A stretch of DNA of 64,000 bases from Parachlorella kessleri (GCA_001598975.1 BBXU01002335.1:1-64000); one strand, 5' to 3'; shown: positions 46,799-59,272, numbered from the stretch's first letter. The notes: generated from the letters alone by a model not told the origin. Made by a program: numbers and translations.

Positions 46799-48796
46799 AT
46801 GATGGCTCGTTCAGTGGTGTGTGTGTCACTGCCACCCCCAGTCTGCGGCCTATCGTTGTCGAGGAGAGCCTTGGTGGTAGCCGGAGAGAGGCACTTTTTG
46901 CGCAAGGTAGGAATATGCAGCCTTATCTCCACAGCGCAAAGACCCTCTGGTGCACGCCCTCCATGCGTGTCATGGATGCCTTGGAGTGAGTTCCGTCCTT
47001 GAGCATTCCAGTGCATGGGTTTGCATTAACCCAGCAGCTGTTCGTCCGCAGAGCTTATATAGTAAGGGCCTGGGAGAGCCAGCAGACGTTGTTCAGCATG
47101 TCCTCACCCTTTGTCGCCGTGCCCAAGCCTCGGACCTCCTGCCCTTCGTATCCTGCTGCCCTGCACAGCTGCCTGGCTTTTTATCCACTGGAAGCCAGCA
47201 GGTGCAGGAGTCAGGACCACTGGCGTCGCTGTCAGGTAGGGCCAGCATGTTGGGCGACTGGGTGGAGACTGCTGTCGCTGCAGCTTTGCTGCAAGGCTAC
47301 CCGGGATGCTTGCTGTGTGTTTCCTTGGGCTTATGTTCCACAGCGTCAGCCGTTTCATGCTTGACCCTCTGGTCCAGCCACTCATTGTAGTGCTGCTTGT
47401 GCCAAGGGCTGCTTTTTCCGTGCAGGGGTGTTAGACGTAGGAGCGCGCCGGGTGTTGCCTGGCCACCTCTTAAGGCGCAGCCGCGTGCTTAGCACGCTCC
47501 GCCTGGGGGACTCGTTCCAGCAGCGCATAGCGCTCACAGCATGCACTGGCGAGGAGTCGGTGTTTGAGTGGGCCCTGCAGCAGGTGCCAGGCAGCCTTGA
47601 CTGGAACAGCGACCTCGAGGAAGACGCTGCTGCTAGTGGCACGAAGCTAGAGGCCGCGCCGTCAGCTGAGAGTGCTGCACCTCAATCACAACCTACAGCC
47701 TTGCCTTCACGGGAGCAGCGGGAGAAGCAGCCGCGTAAGGACCAGTTGGAAGTTCGGCGGCAAGTGCGGTGTAAAACAGACCTAAGACAAGCAGAGCAGC
47801 CACGAAGAGCAGTAAGTAGCAGCACCTGCAGTACCAGCGACAGCAGTAGCATTGCCCTGCTTGGACTGGCTGGTGAAAGTGAGGCAGCGGCTATCAAGTG
47901 GGTCATAACATCTGTTAAGCGGGACGGCAGCTGTGACTGTCCTCTGCCATCTGCGCCACACCCCAAGTGAGTTTGTAGGCTCAGGCAGTACCTGAACCAT
48001 GATGCACAGAGGACCGCCTGGCAGAGTGGGCGGCAGCTAACCGTGTGCGTGCAAAAGCGGTGGCATTTTGTGCTTGGCTGCCTTGAAGGCTTCAGCTCTG
48101 TGCTGTGTGTGCTGTGAGCGCGCTCCAGTGGTTGGCGTCTCAGTGGGATGTGTGAGGTTGTTATCTTGCTGGAGGCATGCGGCCCTAGCTTCCTTGTATA
48201 GTTTGAGTTCCTCAGACAGGAGATGAGGCTGTCATTCTACCTTGTCAGTGGTGCAAAGGAGTTAGGCCTGCTGTGCTGTGCTGCGCTCCAGGGCTGCCCC
48301 TGAGGCCGTGGTCAAGGCTCAGCTAGCTGCCCTGCAGCGAGGCGATGTATTTGGCGCCTCCTGCTTCAACATCTGGCGCAGCCACAGCTCTGCCCAGGGC
48401 CTCGGAATACACTACCAGCTGCTGAGAGACAAGCTGCAGGAGCCACCGTTCGACCTGCTGCTGTGGCACGCCGAGGCCATGCTGGGCCCTGCTGCGCTGC
48501 CCAGCCAGCGGGTCATGCTGCAGGAGGTTGTAGTGCTGGGGAGCGGTGGCAGCATGGAGGGCAGAGGGGGTGGTAGTAGCCACAGCAGGGGCAGCAGCAG
48601 CACCAGCAGGGGATGGGGCAGAGGAGCCCATGGCACACCCAGCAGGGGCAGCAGCGGCAGCGCTGCCGGAGCTGGAGGCCTGGGGTTGGGCGGGAGGCAA
48701 GGCGGCCCCAGCAGCGGCCGCTTCTTGTGGCGGCTGGGCATGCAGGCCAATGGCTGCTGGCAGGTCACGGGCATTGAGGTTGTGGACACGTTCTGA
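46799..48796 (+). CDS. Protein with two DUF4864-like segments, likely plastid-targeted
   Basis: Four exons join in phase: 46799-46906, 47052-47235, 47426-47966 and 48292-48796 (about 445 residues). The first exon (MMARSVVCVSLPPPVCGLSLSRR) is short, basic and acid-poor, as in a chloroplast transit peptide. The last exon has PEAVVKAQLAALQRGDV, the opening helix typical of DUF4864 proteins, followed by a beta-rich stretch (LWRLGMQANGCWQVTGIE) interrupted by a Gly/Ser-rich insert. The second and third exons contain a similar layout: PADVVQHVLTLCRRAQ, then QQRIALTACTGEESVFEWAL. The protein therefore looks like two copies of the same fold joined by a Ser/Gln/Arg-rich linker. Function is unknown; such folds resemble the cystatin/SnoaL-like alpha+beta cone. 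The family name is from motif memory and should be tested. Confidence 0.68.
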
Positions 48797-49828
48797 CTCG
48801 CTCGCTTGCACTTGGACAACAGCAAGGGTGGAAACATGCAGCTGACGGGCCTGGCTGGCTGCAGTGTATGAACGAGCATGGTGGTTCCCGTTGTGACAGC
48901 GAGGGCTGGAGATGACTGCAGCAGCAGTGCATCAGGTCTTACTAATGCCACTTCTGGCTTCCGAGCTTGCAGGGCATGTTGTGGGTGGTAACAGGTACTA
49001 CAGTCCGTAAATATGACCCACTGACAGGACTGTCGGCATAGACGTATACTTTGTCCCTTGCGAGTGCAGGCATGGGATTGCACCTTGATTTTCTCCTGCT
49101 ACTTTTAACCGGTTCCCTGGCTAGTCTGTGCTGCGGCTACCTGGCCATCACAGTACTGTTGCATGTAACCCTGACACAGTTGCAAGTGTCAGAGATGCCC
49201 CAGAGCAAGGTTACGTGCTGGCATGCAAGTCAGCAGCTTCTCATTCATGCAAGGTGTGGCATGCTACTGATGTCGAAACGCTGTGGCACTCGTTGCACAT
49301 AACTCCTAACACCAAACTATTTCACCGTTACAGCAGGCTGGACGCGTGGCACACAAGGCATAACCAGAACCTTTCCACATCACTGTAGGGATGCAAACCA
49401 GTACTTGCTGCTCCTTTTCAGAGCAGCACTCGAAGCAATGCCACCAAAGAAGAGACACCAATCGGCACCACGACAGGTTCTACATGCAAGACACTGGACT
49501 GTGCTAAGGAGCAGATAGCGCCAGCATCGCCACATCCGCTTACCCGACACTTGGCAGGTAAACATACACACCACAACACTTGCGCAAGCATGTCCAGACT
49601 CATTGGAAGAAGAGACGCGCCTCAAGAAAACTCGGCAAACCCCCAAGATTACAACACTTGAAGCATAACAGCTGCCCCAGATGGCAGCACAACCTCGACG
49701 AAGAAACACAACTACACCGCGGAGCACAAACGGCAGCCCAAGACGCAGCCGCCATCACAAGCAACAGCGAAAGACCAGCTACTGTACAGGTACTTTACCG
49801 TCGGCACAAGCAGGGTTCCAGGTGTAGC
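48797..49828. other. Convergent intergenic region
   Basis: This lies between the stop of the DUF4864-like gene and the stop of the JmjC gene. It should contain both 3' untranslated regions. A hydrophobic frame at 49081-49300 (plus) has no start-supported gene structure. No gene is seen. Confidence 0.45.
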
Positions 49829-52800
49829 TCACTTCTCGTCTGCACTGGCAATGCGGGCCCGCGTATTCAGGAACACCGGCAGTACACTGGCTGCTCCAGC
49901 ATGTACAGCGCCCAGCAGCCTCCGTCCTCCAGCGCCCAACCGAGCACCCAGCTTGGGCCCAGCCACGCTAGTTGTCACGCCAGGCGCCCCATCAAGCCCG
50001 CCCGCTCTTGCCGCAAAAGCCATCGGCCTGGTGCTGCCATTGCTGCACGGCCAATCGGCCTTGAATGCCATCATCACATCGCGCCGGTCTGTCTCCCCCG
50101 CAAGCCCTGCTGCCGCTGCGCTTGCAACGGGCAGGTCAAACGTGGCGGGAGAGCCGCCAGTCCAGAGTGGCAAGCCCGCCACATCATCCTCGGCATCCCC
50201 AGCGCGCCCAGCATGCCCAGCGGAGACCTCCTCGTCCACCAACCTCACCGCCAGCGCCGCGCCGGCAGCCCCTGCCGCGCTGCTGCCTGGCGCCATTCCC
50301 AAGGAGTCGTCGCAGTGGGGGAGCGGCATCAGGGCCTCGCAAGCCTCCTGCTCAGACTGCATGCTGTCACCGGGAGGCACCAGAGCCTTCCCTGCCACTG
50401 CCTGAGCACCCGCCAGGCCGAGAGTGTCCAAGCCAGCCATTGCAGGCGCTCCCGCGGGCACCTCGCCCTGCCGGCCGCTGCGCTCAGCCCTGGCTGGCTT
50501 GTGCTGTGCCTGCTGCGCCACGCGGCGCAGCCGCCGCTCCAGCCGGGAGTCCCACACCTCGTTCCCCACCCGCTGCTGCCGCCGCTTGAGCCTCTCGCTC
50601 CTGACATCCGCTGCCTTCCTGCCCGCTGCAGCGCCGCCTGCTGCTGCCCTCTGCGCTCCAGCCGTGCCCGCTGCCGATCTGCTGCCCTGCTGCTGGGCCT
50701 TCACATTAGCTACGGCTACCCGGGCTGGACCACCTTTGGCAGCCACAAGCTCCGCTGACCTGCTCCTGGCAGCAGCGGCCGTGGGCCGTCCAGGCTCCCT
50801 CCCGCGCTCCCTCCCCTTTTCTGCTGGTGTATGGGGCGCCCTGGCACGCTTGGCGGGCAACGCAACTGCGGCCAGGGTGACGCCCGGTCGCCGCTTCCTT
50901 GGCCTGGCGGGCCTTTCAACACTATCACGCTCCTCACCTACACAGCCAGCGTGAGGTGAACATGGTACAGGAACAAACTCGGTTTCTTGTTACGAACCCA
51001 TTCTTGCATGGCCTGGGCAGCGGGATTGCCAAGCAAGACACCCTCTCGACGGGACCACGATTCTCCACCAGGCACATGGTTTTGCCAGCCAACGAGCCCT
51101 GCAGGCCCTGGCTAGCGACATTGTCAGGGGTAGCTATCATACGGTCAAGCCGGCCGGAAGACGGGGACACCGCGCTGTGCAGTCGGACTTTGAGGGAGTT
51201 TGATTCCAGCTCACCTGGCTGCTCATAATCGCTGTCCGAGTCCACCACGGCCTCCTCCACCTCCTCCTCTTCCTCCACTTCAACCCCATCGTCACTCGCG
51301 CTGCTGTCCAGCTGGGATGCTGCGGCCGCGCTGCTGGGGGCCGGGGAGGCATCCTCCGAGGAGGAATCCGATGCCATCCACTCCTCGCGCAGGTCGGGCG
51401 ACATGTAGTCTGCAAACATGCGCATGTCCATGCGCACCGTGTCCTGCACCAGACAAGCAGCCGCAACCACCGAGTCAACTGTGCACGGTTGTTTATGGCC
51501 TGGTTATGCCTTGCTGGCCGCCCAGCAGCAAGATTTGCAACAGGCCTGCGCCATCTGCTTATAATCGCATGCAAGCTTGGTAGGCAAGCAGCCGTAGCCG
51601 TCTAGCTCTTATAGCAAACGACCCTTCGAACAATGCCTTTGCCTCAAGTGCAACGGTTGAACAAATTTTGGTGAAATTATAGTGACGGGGGTGCCAGCTT
51701 GCGTGAGTGCACCAGACGGAACAAACGCCCCTTCATTTAGGAGCCTCGGCAGCAGCCAGTCCTGGGACAGCAACCACTCCTGAGCAGCCGCCTCCGCACC
51801 TGTCTGCAGGCACAGGTGCCCGCCACGGCCCCAATGTCCACCCACGTCTTGGTGGCAAAGTTCACACTCTCCGCGCAGTTGAACCCCTGGTTGAAGCCGC
51901 AGTGGTAGGCGCCTGGCGCACGGCAAACAGGAGCCAGGGGAGCGTATGAGTGGGTGGAACAGCCGCAACACAGCCCATGGCAGCACGGTGTTACAGGAGG
52001 CCCTGGAGGGCTCTGCAACAGAATGGGTGATTCCAGCTGCTGGCATTACACCCAAGGAACCACCTGCGCGCAAGGCTGCAGCGACAGCTGAAGAGGGTGC
52101 TATATCAGCGGGCAGCCAAAGAGCACGGCACAGCAGGGGCACGGCAGGAGGTTCCGTGCTCCTGGTGCCGTGCTGCAGCAGCCGTGCCTGCCGAGCGGCG
52201 CACCCACCTGGATACGTCACCACAAACTCGCCGGGCTGCTGCACGACGCGCACGACGGGGATGCTGTGGGCCTGCAGCAGCGACGGAGACACCACCAGCT
52301 CCTGCAACAAGCACACAAGGACAGGCCATCAGGACAAGCAAGCATGCGTCACAAGGTGTGACCGACAGGACACACGCGTACCGCTCAGCCCAGGAAGCGC
52401 AGCGCAATGTGAAAACAGGAAGGTAGCACAGTGGCTGGCTATGGCCAAGGACGTTGGACTACAGACAGCGACGAGCCCGCAAAGACCAGGGCCACGCGGG
52501 CAAAGCACGGTTACAGGGATGCATAAGCAGGCAGTTATACAGACCCAGCATCCCATCATGCCCAAGGCCGCGCCCCACCTTGTGCCGCAGGAACTCTGGG
52601 CAGGCTCTGAACAGCTCCGGCAGCAGCCCTTGCATCAGCAGCTCAAAGCGCGCACGGTGGGCCGGCGGCACGACATACCTGCTCAGGGGGAACGAGCCAA
52701 CAGGCGCAGGTAAGGGAGGGGTGGCAGGCCATTGCAAAGAGGTCACGAGACGTCGCTGACAGGTCACTGACCGAGCCTTTCCTCCGTTCATACCAAAAAG

Positions 52801-54704
52801 CACAGAGCTGTACATAGCCGCCGCGGGGCCCCCCCATGCAGGGCCACGCGCCTTAGACAGCAAGACAACTTCAAAACTATATGCTGCTCGCTGCACCAAA
52901 CAGACGAGATGCTGGGAAGCGGCACTTGCACATTTAACCACACGCACCACGTCTTTGGGGCTCCAAAGTGCAGGTAGTTCACGCTGTGAAGGTCAAGGTC
53001 CTCCGTGTGCCTGTAGCACAGGTAGGAAGCTCCCGTCACTGTCATGGGTACCCCATGGGCACATCACTAATGACACCTGTGCATCCCAGCGACTGAACAA
53101 AGGGAGGGCCAGCAGGGCAGCATGCGTATCGCACCTACTCACCTGGGATGACACATGTGGCATTGGCAGCATTACCAGCACTTGCATATGCATGTGTTTC
53201 AGAAATGTCCCAGCCAGATGAACATCCCAAACCCTAACTGGGTATATTTCAGGTTGAAGTGTTGCTACCGCAACCACATAAAAATGCATCAGCACATGCA
53301 TGCATGCATGCATGCAATGTAGAGCACAACCTCTCCATTAATGTGTTCCATGCATAGAAAGCTGCATGTGCAACAGAAGCAGGCAGGCACAAACGCCAGC
53401 AGACAGGCAGGCGGACTATGCACCAAGACATCTCTGCTGCGCATAGCTATTTATGAGTCAATCAATCATTACGCCAGTGATCCTGGCAGGCAAACTCACC
53501 ATGCGAAGGTGCTGCGCCAGCTGCCCACATACAGGTAGGTGGAGTTGACCCCGGGGATCACCACCCCGTGCTTCTCCATGGTGCTGCTCAGCACGCTCTC
53601 AAGGTGCCCCAAGTTCCAGGCCTGCAAGGCAGCAAGCAGACGCACGGGCAGCAAGTTCAAACAAAGTTTATGATAGTAATATTGACTGCTGCAGCTGGTG
53701 TCAGGCGAAGCAAGCTTGACCTGCCAGATCCTCACACTGACTCTCACAGGTCAAATGTGGGGGGTGGCACAAGACCAAGGCTATGTCACAAATCATCATG
53801 CATAACCTCCTCCACAAGCCTCACCGTCAATTACATGCAACCAGCCAGCATTACAACACGAAATGGGTGCACACGACATACCTTGCACTCCTCATCAAAG
53901 AGGGAGCCGGGGACATCAGCGCCGTAGAGAGGCGGGTTGAGCACAACATTCTTCCAGTACTTGCGCTCCAGAGTCTCCAGGTCCGCGCCGGCAGGCGGCG
54001 CGTTAAGGGGGTCGTTCGCCCTGGCCCTGTAGGAAGTACGCGGCCTGTGAGTGGACCGATTTCCAAAACCCACGAGCACCCAGCCAGACAGTCCACCACA
54101 GTGCCTTCTTGCAATATTTCAAAGAGGGGACAAGCAATACAACAAGTTGCACCACAAAGCACCCAGCACCGACCACTTCAGAGCAGCACCAAGCCAGCAC
54201 TGAAGAGCTTCAGGCACTGAGGTTTTGCCTCAGGTTTCCATAGGCAGGGGTAGGACGGTGGCACCCAAAAACAACTCACTTAAACTCTTTCAGTGTCAAG
54301 CCCTTCTGCTCCAGCATGAGGGTCCTGTAGAGGCCCTGCTTGCCGGTGGCATGTTGCCTGATGGGCCTGCGCAAGGCAAGTGAACAGGCTGGGAGGGTTG
54401 CAAAGGCTTCAACGCTACGTGGCGGACTAGTAGCCTGGTAAATAACAACATGCGGAGCCAAGAGCAGCACCTTGGCAAGCCAAAAGCCGGGCGCGTCACG
54501 AGGAGCTTGCACGCACCTGCTAATCTGAAAGTTCAGACCGCCGTAACCCCCCCGCCTCGGCGTCCAGCCACGGGGGGGCCTGATTTTGCAAACGCCAAAG
54601 GATTCAAACTCAGGCTCGTGGGCCTCGACGAAGGATGCGAAGGGATGCTTCTGCAGGTCTCGGTGGGTGGCCTGGAACACTGGGCACTGCAGTGCCGTGT
54701 TCAT
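49829..54704 (-). CDS. JmjN/JmjC histone demethylase, KDM4-like
   Basis: About ten exons join in phase. The first (from ATG 54704) holds the JmjN motif ([32 protein letters not shown]). Then follow [40 protein letters not shown], the JmjC iron site [21 protein letters not shown] (His and Glu ligands), [35 protein letters not shown] (second His ligand) and [10 protein letters not shown]. Ligand pattern and wording match the KDM4/JHDM3 group, which removes methyl groups from histone H3 lysines using Fe(II) and 2-oxoglutarate in the nucleus. After the catalytic core comes an acidic Ser/Asp/Glu tract, then a long basic Ala/Arg-rich last exon (49829-50938) with probable nuclear signals ([17 protein letters not shown]). 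No PHD, Tudor or C2H2 finger is visible, so targeting must rely on the tail. The lysine specificity cannot be told from sequence by eye. Confidence 0.92.
53296..53317. repeat. (CATG)n microsatellite in a JmjC intron
   Basis: Five to six self-complementary CATG units lie in the intron between two JmjC-core exons. Each unit contains an NlaIII-type palindrome, so it may cause polymerase slippage. Confidence 0.85.
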
Positions 54705-55461
54705 CCGCCGCTGGGGTATCTGTAAGTGATCTAAGCTTACTCAACACCGCACAGAGTTTTATTCCACACACAAGCGGGGAAATAGCACAAGTTCGAGGAT
54801 CATGGACTTCATACAAGGAAGCAGCTCTCGTTAGTACCTAACAATACCGTCGAAAGCAATTATATAACCCGCTAGAAGTGGAAGACAGGAGGAGAGGGCG
54901 GGAGCGCCCCGTGAAGGACCTTGGCTTCACCAATTTCGTGTAGAGACCACCACAGCGGCCTTTCGTGGCCCAGGTCGATGCCGTACGATCTATCTATGAT
55001 CTCTTGTCGGACTACCGTTTATATACTGTGCGCAGTACTGTAGGTTGGGCCACTGCAAGTGGCTGCGCTCAATGACTGTTGAGGTGCGGCTCACAGTGAG
55101 GGAGCACTAAAGGCAGTTGTGTGGCTCATAAAGTGCTTATGTAAATCTGAGAGCAAAGCGAATGGAGCTGCAGCAGAGTGCAGCAAAATGTAGGCTGTCC
55201 CCACCAGCCCCTGGCCTCACGGGATGTGTCTATGCAAGTCCTACACAGACTGCCGGCCTAAGACAACAAAAGATCCTTACAAATGTATGGTGCAGGAATT
55301 GTACCTTGAGGGAGCGGCACTTCCTTCTTGAAAATACAGCAATGACACCGATAGCAACCTTTGCCGAACGCGCCACAGTTGATAGAACGTTTTGAGGCCT
55401 AGTTTACTGGGAGGCTGGATGCGATCAAGCACGTAAGGGTGCACGGCCCGAAATCCACAAC
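54705..55461. other. Upstream region of the JmjC gene
   Basis: This lies between two minus-strand genes. It should carry the JmjC promoter and the 3' end of the next gene. No exon with domain support was found. Confidence 0.45.
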
Positions 55462-57478
55462 CTACCAGTCGTTGGTGTCCCTAATGGTACGACCTGAACC
55501 CATTCCACTCAAGGGACCCTTCTCAACCTTAAAAGGCAGCTGTCGTGGCTGGCTGGTGACACCTGCTGCTCCAGGTCCAGGGCTGGCTCCTGCCACACAC
55601 AGAGCCGCCCCTTTGCCATGCAGTGCCGCCTCCAGAACAATAGGGCACCCTTCATTCCCTGCCCCACGCTCTCCTGCAGCCACCGTTTCTGTGCTAGCTT
55701 CTGCCGCACCAGCATCCCCGCTGTGTGGCCAGCGTAGCGTGAGATGGCCCACATTAACCACCGCACCCTGGCCGCAGAGGGAGGGCTGCAACCTTTGTAG
55801 TTCCTTGTCGGCCGCAGCATCGACCTGAGACCAAGCAGAGGGATTCCAGTGCAATGGGGAACCTGTCGTAAGACCTAGTTGTCAACACTGGCGCAGTGCA
55901 GGGTGTGAATCGGGGTTACGGTAAGTGCAAGGGCTATTTTGAGGCAGGCGATGATGAAAGTCGGAAAGAGAGATGCCACTGTGATGCAGTAAGGGTGGGC
56001 TGACAGACCAAGCCTGTTAAGCAATGCACAGCAGTCTACCTCGGAGGTTATTTGCTATGTACCTGACTCGGACATCAGCATCTCATAACAGAGTGTGCCA
56101 CAAGAGATGGCAGATATCAGCAGGAACCTCCAGGCACCTGCATGCCTATGCCTTAACCAAGCCACTTCAGAATTGATTAATGAGGTCACCCATTGCAAGC
56201 CAGCTATTGCGGAAGCTCACCAGCAGCTGCTGGCAGTTGAAGTGCAGCTCCAGGTCTGTCTGGCAACCTTGCCCGAGCCGCTCCTGCGTGGCTGCCTCTG
56301 TACCCTGCCACTCAATAGGCGCCCTGCAACAAATAGTGAAGGTCAGTGTAAGGGACCAACACGTGGCCAAATCGAGACTTGCTAGCGTTCTGTAGTGGCC
56401 AAGTCGGTAGCAATATAGTAGGTGCCTGCAGCCTCATCGTGCCTACAAACCCAAATCTTATGAAAGCCATGCAGGCACTATCCCGTGTATAACGTCACAT
56501 GGGGAACTGTTGCGTGCCTACCTGAGCTTGACAGCGTCGCCCTCAGTGCACTCCACCAGAAGGCTAGCTTCCCTGCCGCTCCCAAAATCAATGACCGTCA
56601 TGTGCAACACCCGCCACTCTGCAACCAGCGCAGGTGAAAGTGGCACACTGCCTGTGCAGCTTCCCTGTGTGCCGCTGTGTGCAGTGCATGTTGCTCAACT
56701 CATCAGATCAGACTGCTGAGAGGCTGCAGACCAAACTGCTGAGAGACCTGCAGTTGGTAAACAAACAAGACTGACGCAAGTGAAACCTATCAGGGTTGCC
56801 TGTCATTGCTCCAGGCCGGCCCTAAATGAAGACTTTTGGACCTGCCTGCATCCCTTGTGCAGTCTCTGTATGCCAGCACCTCTCGTCCCATGATGCCCAT
56901 GCTGCGCCTGTCTCCTCCCTCATGTGGGAGGAAGTGGCCTACGGTTGGGTAGAGCCAGGGCAGAGGTTTATAGCAAAGTAGCTTGGCAGGGAGCTGGGGG
57001 GTGGCATACGCTTGGTTGGACCACGACAGCCGGACAGCCAACCTGTGAGGGTGTTGTTCGGGAGGAGTGCCAGCACGGCCGTGCCCTCAAAAAACCTTCC
57101 AGTGCTGTCCTCCCCTTCTGTCCCTTGTTGCGCAGAACTTTCACTCGCTCCTGTGCTGGGCAAAGGCGGCGTGGCCGGCTCTGCCTCTTCAATCTTTCGC
57201 TTCTTGGTGTTCCAAGGTATGTTACCGCTGACCTCCTGCTGCTGCGCCCGCTGCTGCCGAGGCCCTGTTGCTGGGAAACACTGTGTTGGGGGTGCCTGGG
57301 GAAGGCTGGCAACGTCACCCACAAGCGGCAGCTCGACAACGCTGTACTCCTGATCCTTGCCGTCTATGTCACCATCAGGGCGTGCCATGGGCGCCACCTT
57401 GTCGGCTCCCTTGTCGTGCCATGGGCTGATGCTAAACAGACTTTGCGCCTGCTGCCCTGGTTTCCTTGGCTTGGGCAT
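55462..57478 (-). CDS. Unrecognised basic/acidic protein, possibly nuclear
   Basis: Four exons join in phase: about 57050-57478, 56520-56621, 56222-56322 and 55462-55825 (roughly 330 residues). The N-terminal half is low in predicted order (MPKPRKPGQQAQS..., a lysine-rich KKRKIEE that could be a nuclear signal, and a Ser/Thr/Glu/Pro tract). It is followed by GRFFEGTAVLALLPNNTLTEWRVLHMTVIDFGSG and SLLVECTEGDAVKLR, which read like beta strands. The third exon is short (IEWQGTEAATQERL). The last holds VVNVGHLTLRWP, then a disordered tail ending TIRDTNDW. The alternation of short strands in the middle could be an OB-like or other small beta domain, but no family could be named. Splice sites are canonical, and clean phase agreement over three introns supports a real gene. 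Confidence 0.65.
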
Positions 57479-58130
57479 AGCCTAGACCCGACGACTCGGA
57501 ACATTAAGGTTCTCTGAAGCAGTATAAACAGCAGAATGGCTGGCACGCCCGCCTGCCGAGAGCTGCGCCATGAGTGCGGTGCATGACTTGCCAGGGTGGA
57601 CAGCCGCCAATGGAGAGGAGTCACTTGTGGGGTCACTTGGCAAGGCCTCAATTCACAAATGCTACTCAAGGGATGAAACCCTTTTCGGAAGTCTTTGGAA
57701 CCCAAAAAGTGAACGAACCGATGCGGGTGAGAGGCTGCACTGCCGGGTGCGGCGCTCCAGCACTACCCCCCTTCTAGGACTTCAGTACTAATCTAGTCTA
57801 ATACAACAGCGTACCGCTGCACTATCCCTTGCTGCGAGTATTACGTAGTGCACCATTTTCCAGCCGAAGGCGCCTTGGGCATTGCAAGCAGAATCTCAAG
57901 TACTTCACAAAATGTTCTGTGCCATCGGTTTGTTGCTTCAAGTGCTGCAAGAAACACTGCAACCCTAAGAACCGTGCCCCATACACAGCTGGAGGCTTGC
58001 ACCACCAAAGCCTGCGGTACAGGTCACTGCTATCACAACCTAAACTACACCTGCAAGAAAAACGGGAAGTAACAGCAGAATACCCACGTCTTTCGGCAAG
58101 TGCCTGCTGGGAGCAGCGGCACAGCCTCTG
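57479..58130. other. Region between gene of unknown function and PEN-2
   Basis: This is the promoter of the minus-strand gene starting at 57478 and the 3' flank of PEN-2. A 73-codon ATG frame at 57570-57791 (plus) is present but lacks any domain or splice context. No gene is called. Confidence 0.4.
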
Positions 58131-58668
58131 TCAGCTTCCCAAGCCCCAATCGGATGTGTCTAGCTGCATGATGTCCAAGGAATCGTATACACCTTTGCTG
58201 AGCACCTTAGTGCCACCTGCACAACACAACCAAGGAATTTAGGGAAGGAAGCCACAGGACACACACTTGCCCTTACCTGTTGTGCACAACGGCGATAAAA
58301 GATAGTGTCAAAGCATTGGCCGCCTTACCTATGAGGAAGACCAACATCCAAGGGAGGAACAAGGCTGAATATAAGCAAAACCACAGGGCTGACAGTCGTG
58401 CATCTGTAGCACCAAGAAAGCCCGAGAGAGGGTTAGTGGAGCCACCGACGTGATATGCTACCAGTGCAATACCATAGCAGCGTGACTTACACTTCTTCAC
58501 AATGGGGTCTCTGCCATGGACCAAGTCCGGCCAAAACAACCAACAGTTGGTGGCGAAAAACCAGGGCAGCAGGAAGGCTCCTGCCCAAGTGTATCGCCGG
58601 CTGAGTTTGCGGGCGTCTGTGGCCAACATGAGATCTCCATCGCATGTGCACACCGGTGGTATGTCCAT
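58131..58668 (-). CDS. PEN2: PEN-2, gamma-secretase subunit
   Basis: Three exons (58491-58668, 58329-58403, 58131-58216) join exactly in phase to give 112 residues, close to the usual 100 or so. After a short Cys-containing leader comes ARKLSRRYTWAGAFLLPWFF (the family's basic patch, Tyr and Leu-Pro-Trp), then NCWLFWPDL, PIVKKYARLSALWF and LYSALFLPWMLVFLIG, matching the hairpin plus helix layout of presenilin enhancer 2. PEN-2 is needed for presenilin endoproteolysis and activity of the gamma-secretase complex in endomembranes; in plants and algae the substrates are largely unknown. The C-terminus (TKVLSKGVYDSLDIMQLDTSDW) is a polar tail. The family call rests on motif order and length and is fairly firm; a presenilin and nicastrin elsewhere in the genome would confirm it. 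Confidence 0.82.
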
Positions 58669-59272
58669 ACCGGCCGCAATTCACAGAAGCAGCCTCAATC
58701 CGATCCAAGTCGAAAGGGGGACAAGCCTCACAGGGTCCGCAACGCCAACGCCGAAGAAAGTGTGATAGATCCAGAGTATGAAAGTTCTCAAAGAAGTTCA
58801 CAGTTTATTCAGCTTTGCAGAGCACGCAAAGCACGCTGTACATGGGGGGATGCATAGAAGTCAAATCCAGGCCCTTGTGTTGAGGGTGATGCCCGTAAAG
58901 CTATTTCAGGATGAAACAGCTTGAAAGGTCTATGTATGGCTGGAGTCACCCCGGCAGGTCCTGCCCAAAGCCAACAGAAACTTTGGCAGCTGGTGTGTCC
59001 CTAGCGTTGGTTGCTATCAGAATGAGGATGTAAGCACATATCTCGTAACCAAGTTGCATCGAACGTGGGCAAAATTACCAGCAGGAACACTCCTTTCTTA
59101 TTCACGGGAGAAGCCCACCAACAGTTAGTTTCAGGCCTCACTCAGAGGAAGTGGACTCTGGTAGGCATCACTGCATAGCTTTCTTATTGCAAACGCAACT
59201 AGGCACAAATACTGTCACAGCTGCCACTCGTGCTCTTACCATCTACCTCCACGCACCCACTTCCTAGGCACA
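58669..59272. other. Upstream of PEN-2, downstream of the coiled-coil gene
   Basis: Both flanking genes are on the minus strand. This stretch should hold the PEN-2 promoter and the coiled-coil gene's 3' untranslated region. Open frames overlapping PEN-2 on the plus strand are antisense shadows. Nothing else is seen. Confidence 0.45.

Noticed and set aside
50065..50954. Long plus-strand frames (Pro/Arg/Ala-rich) opposite the last JmjC exon
   Set aside because: They are antisense reads of a GC-rich low-complexity exon with no motif.
57570..57791. A 73-codon ATG frame on the plus strand
   Set aside because: It has no recognisable domain, splice partner or codon signal. It lies in the promoter of a divergent gene and could at best be a short noncoding-transcript ORF.
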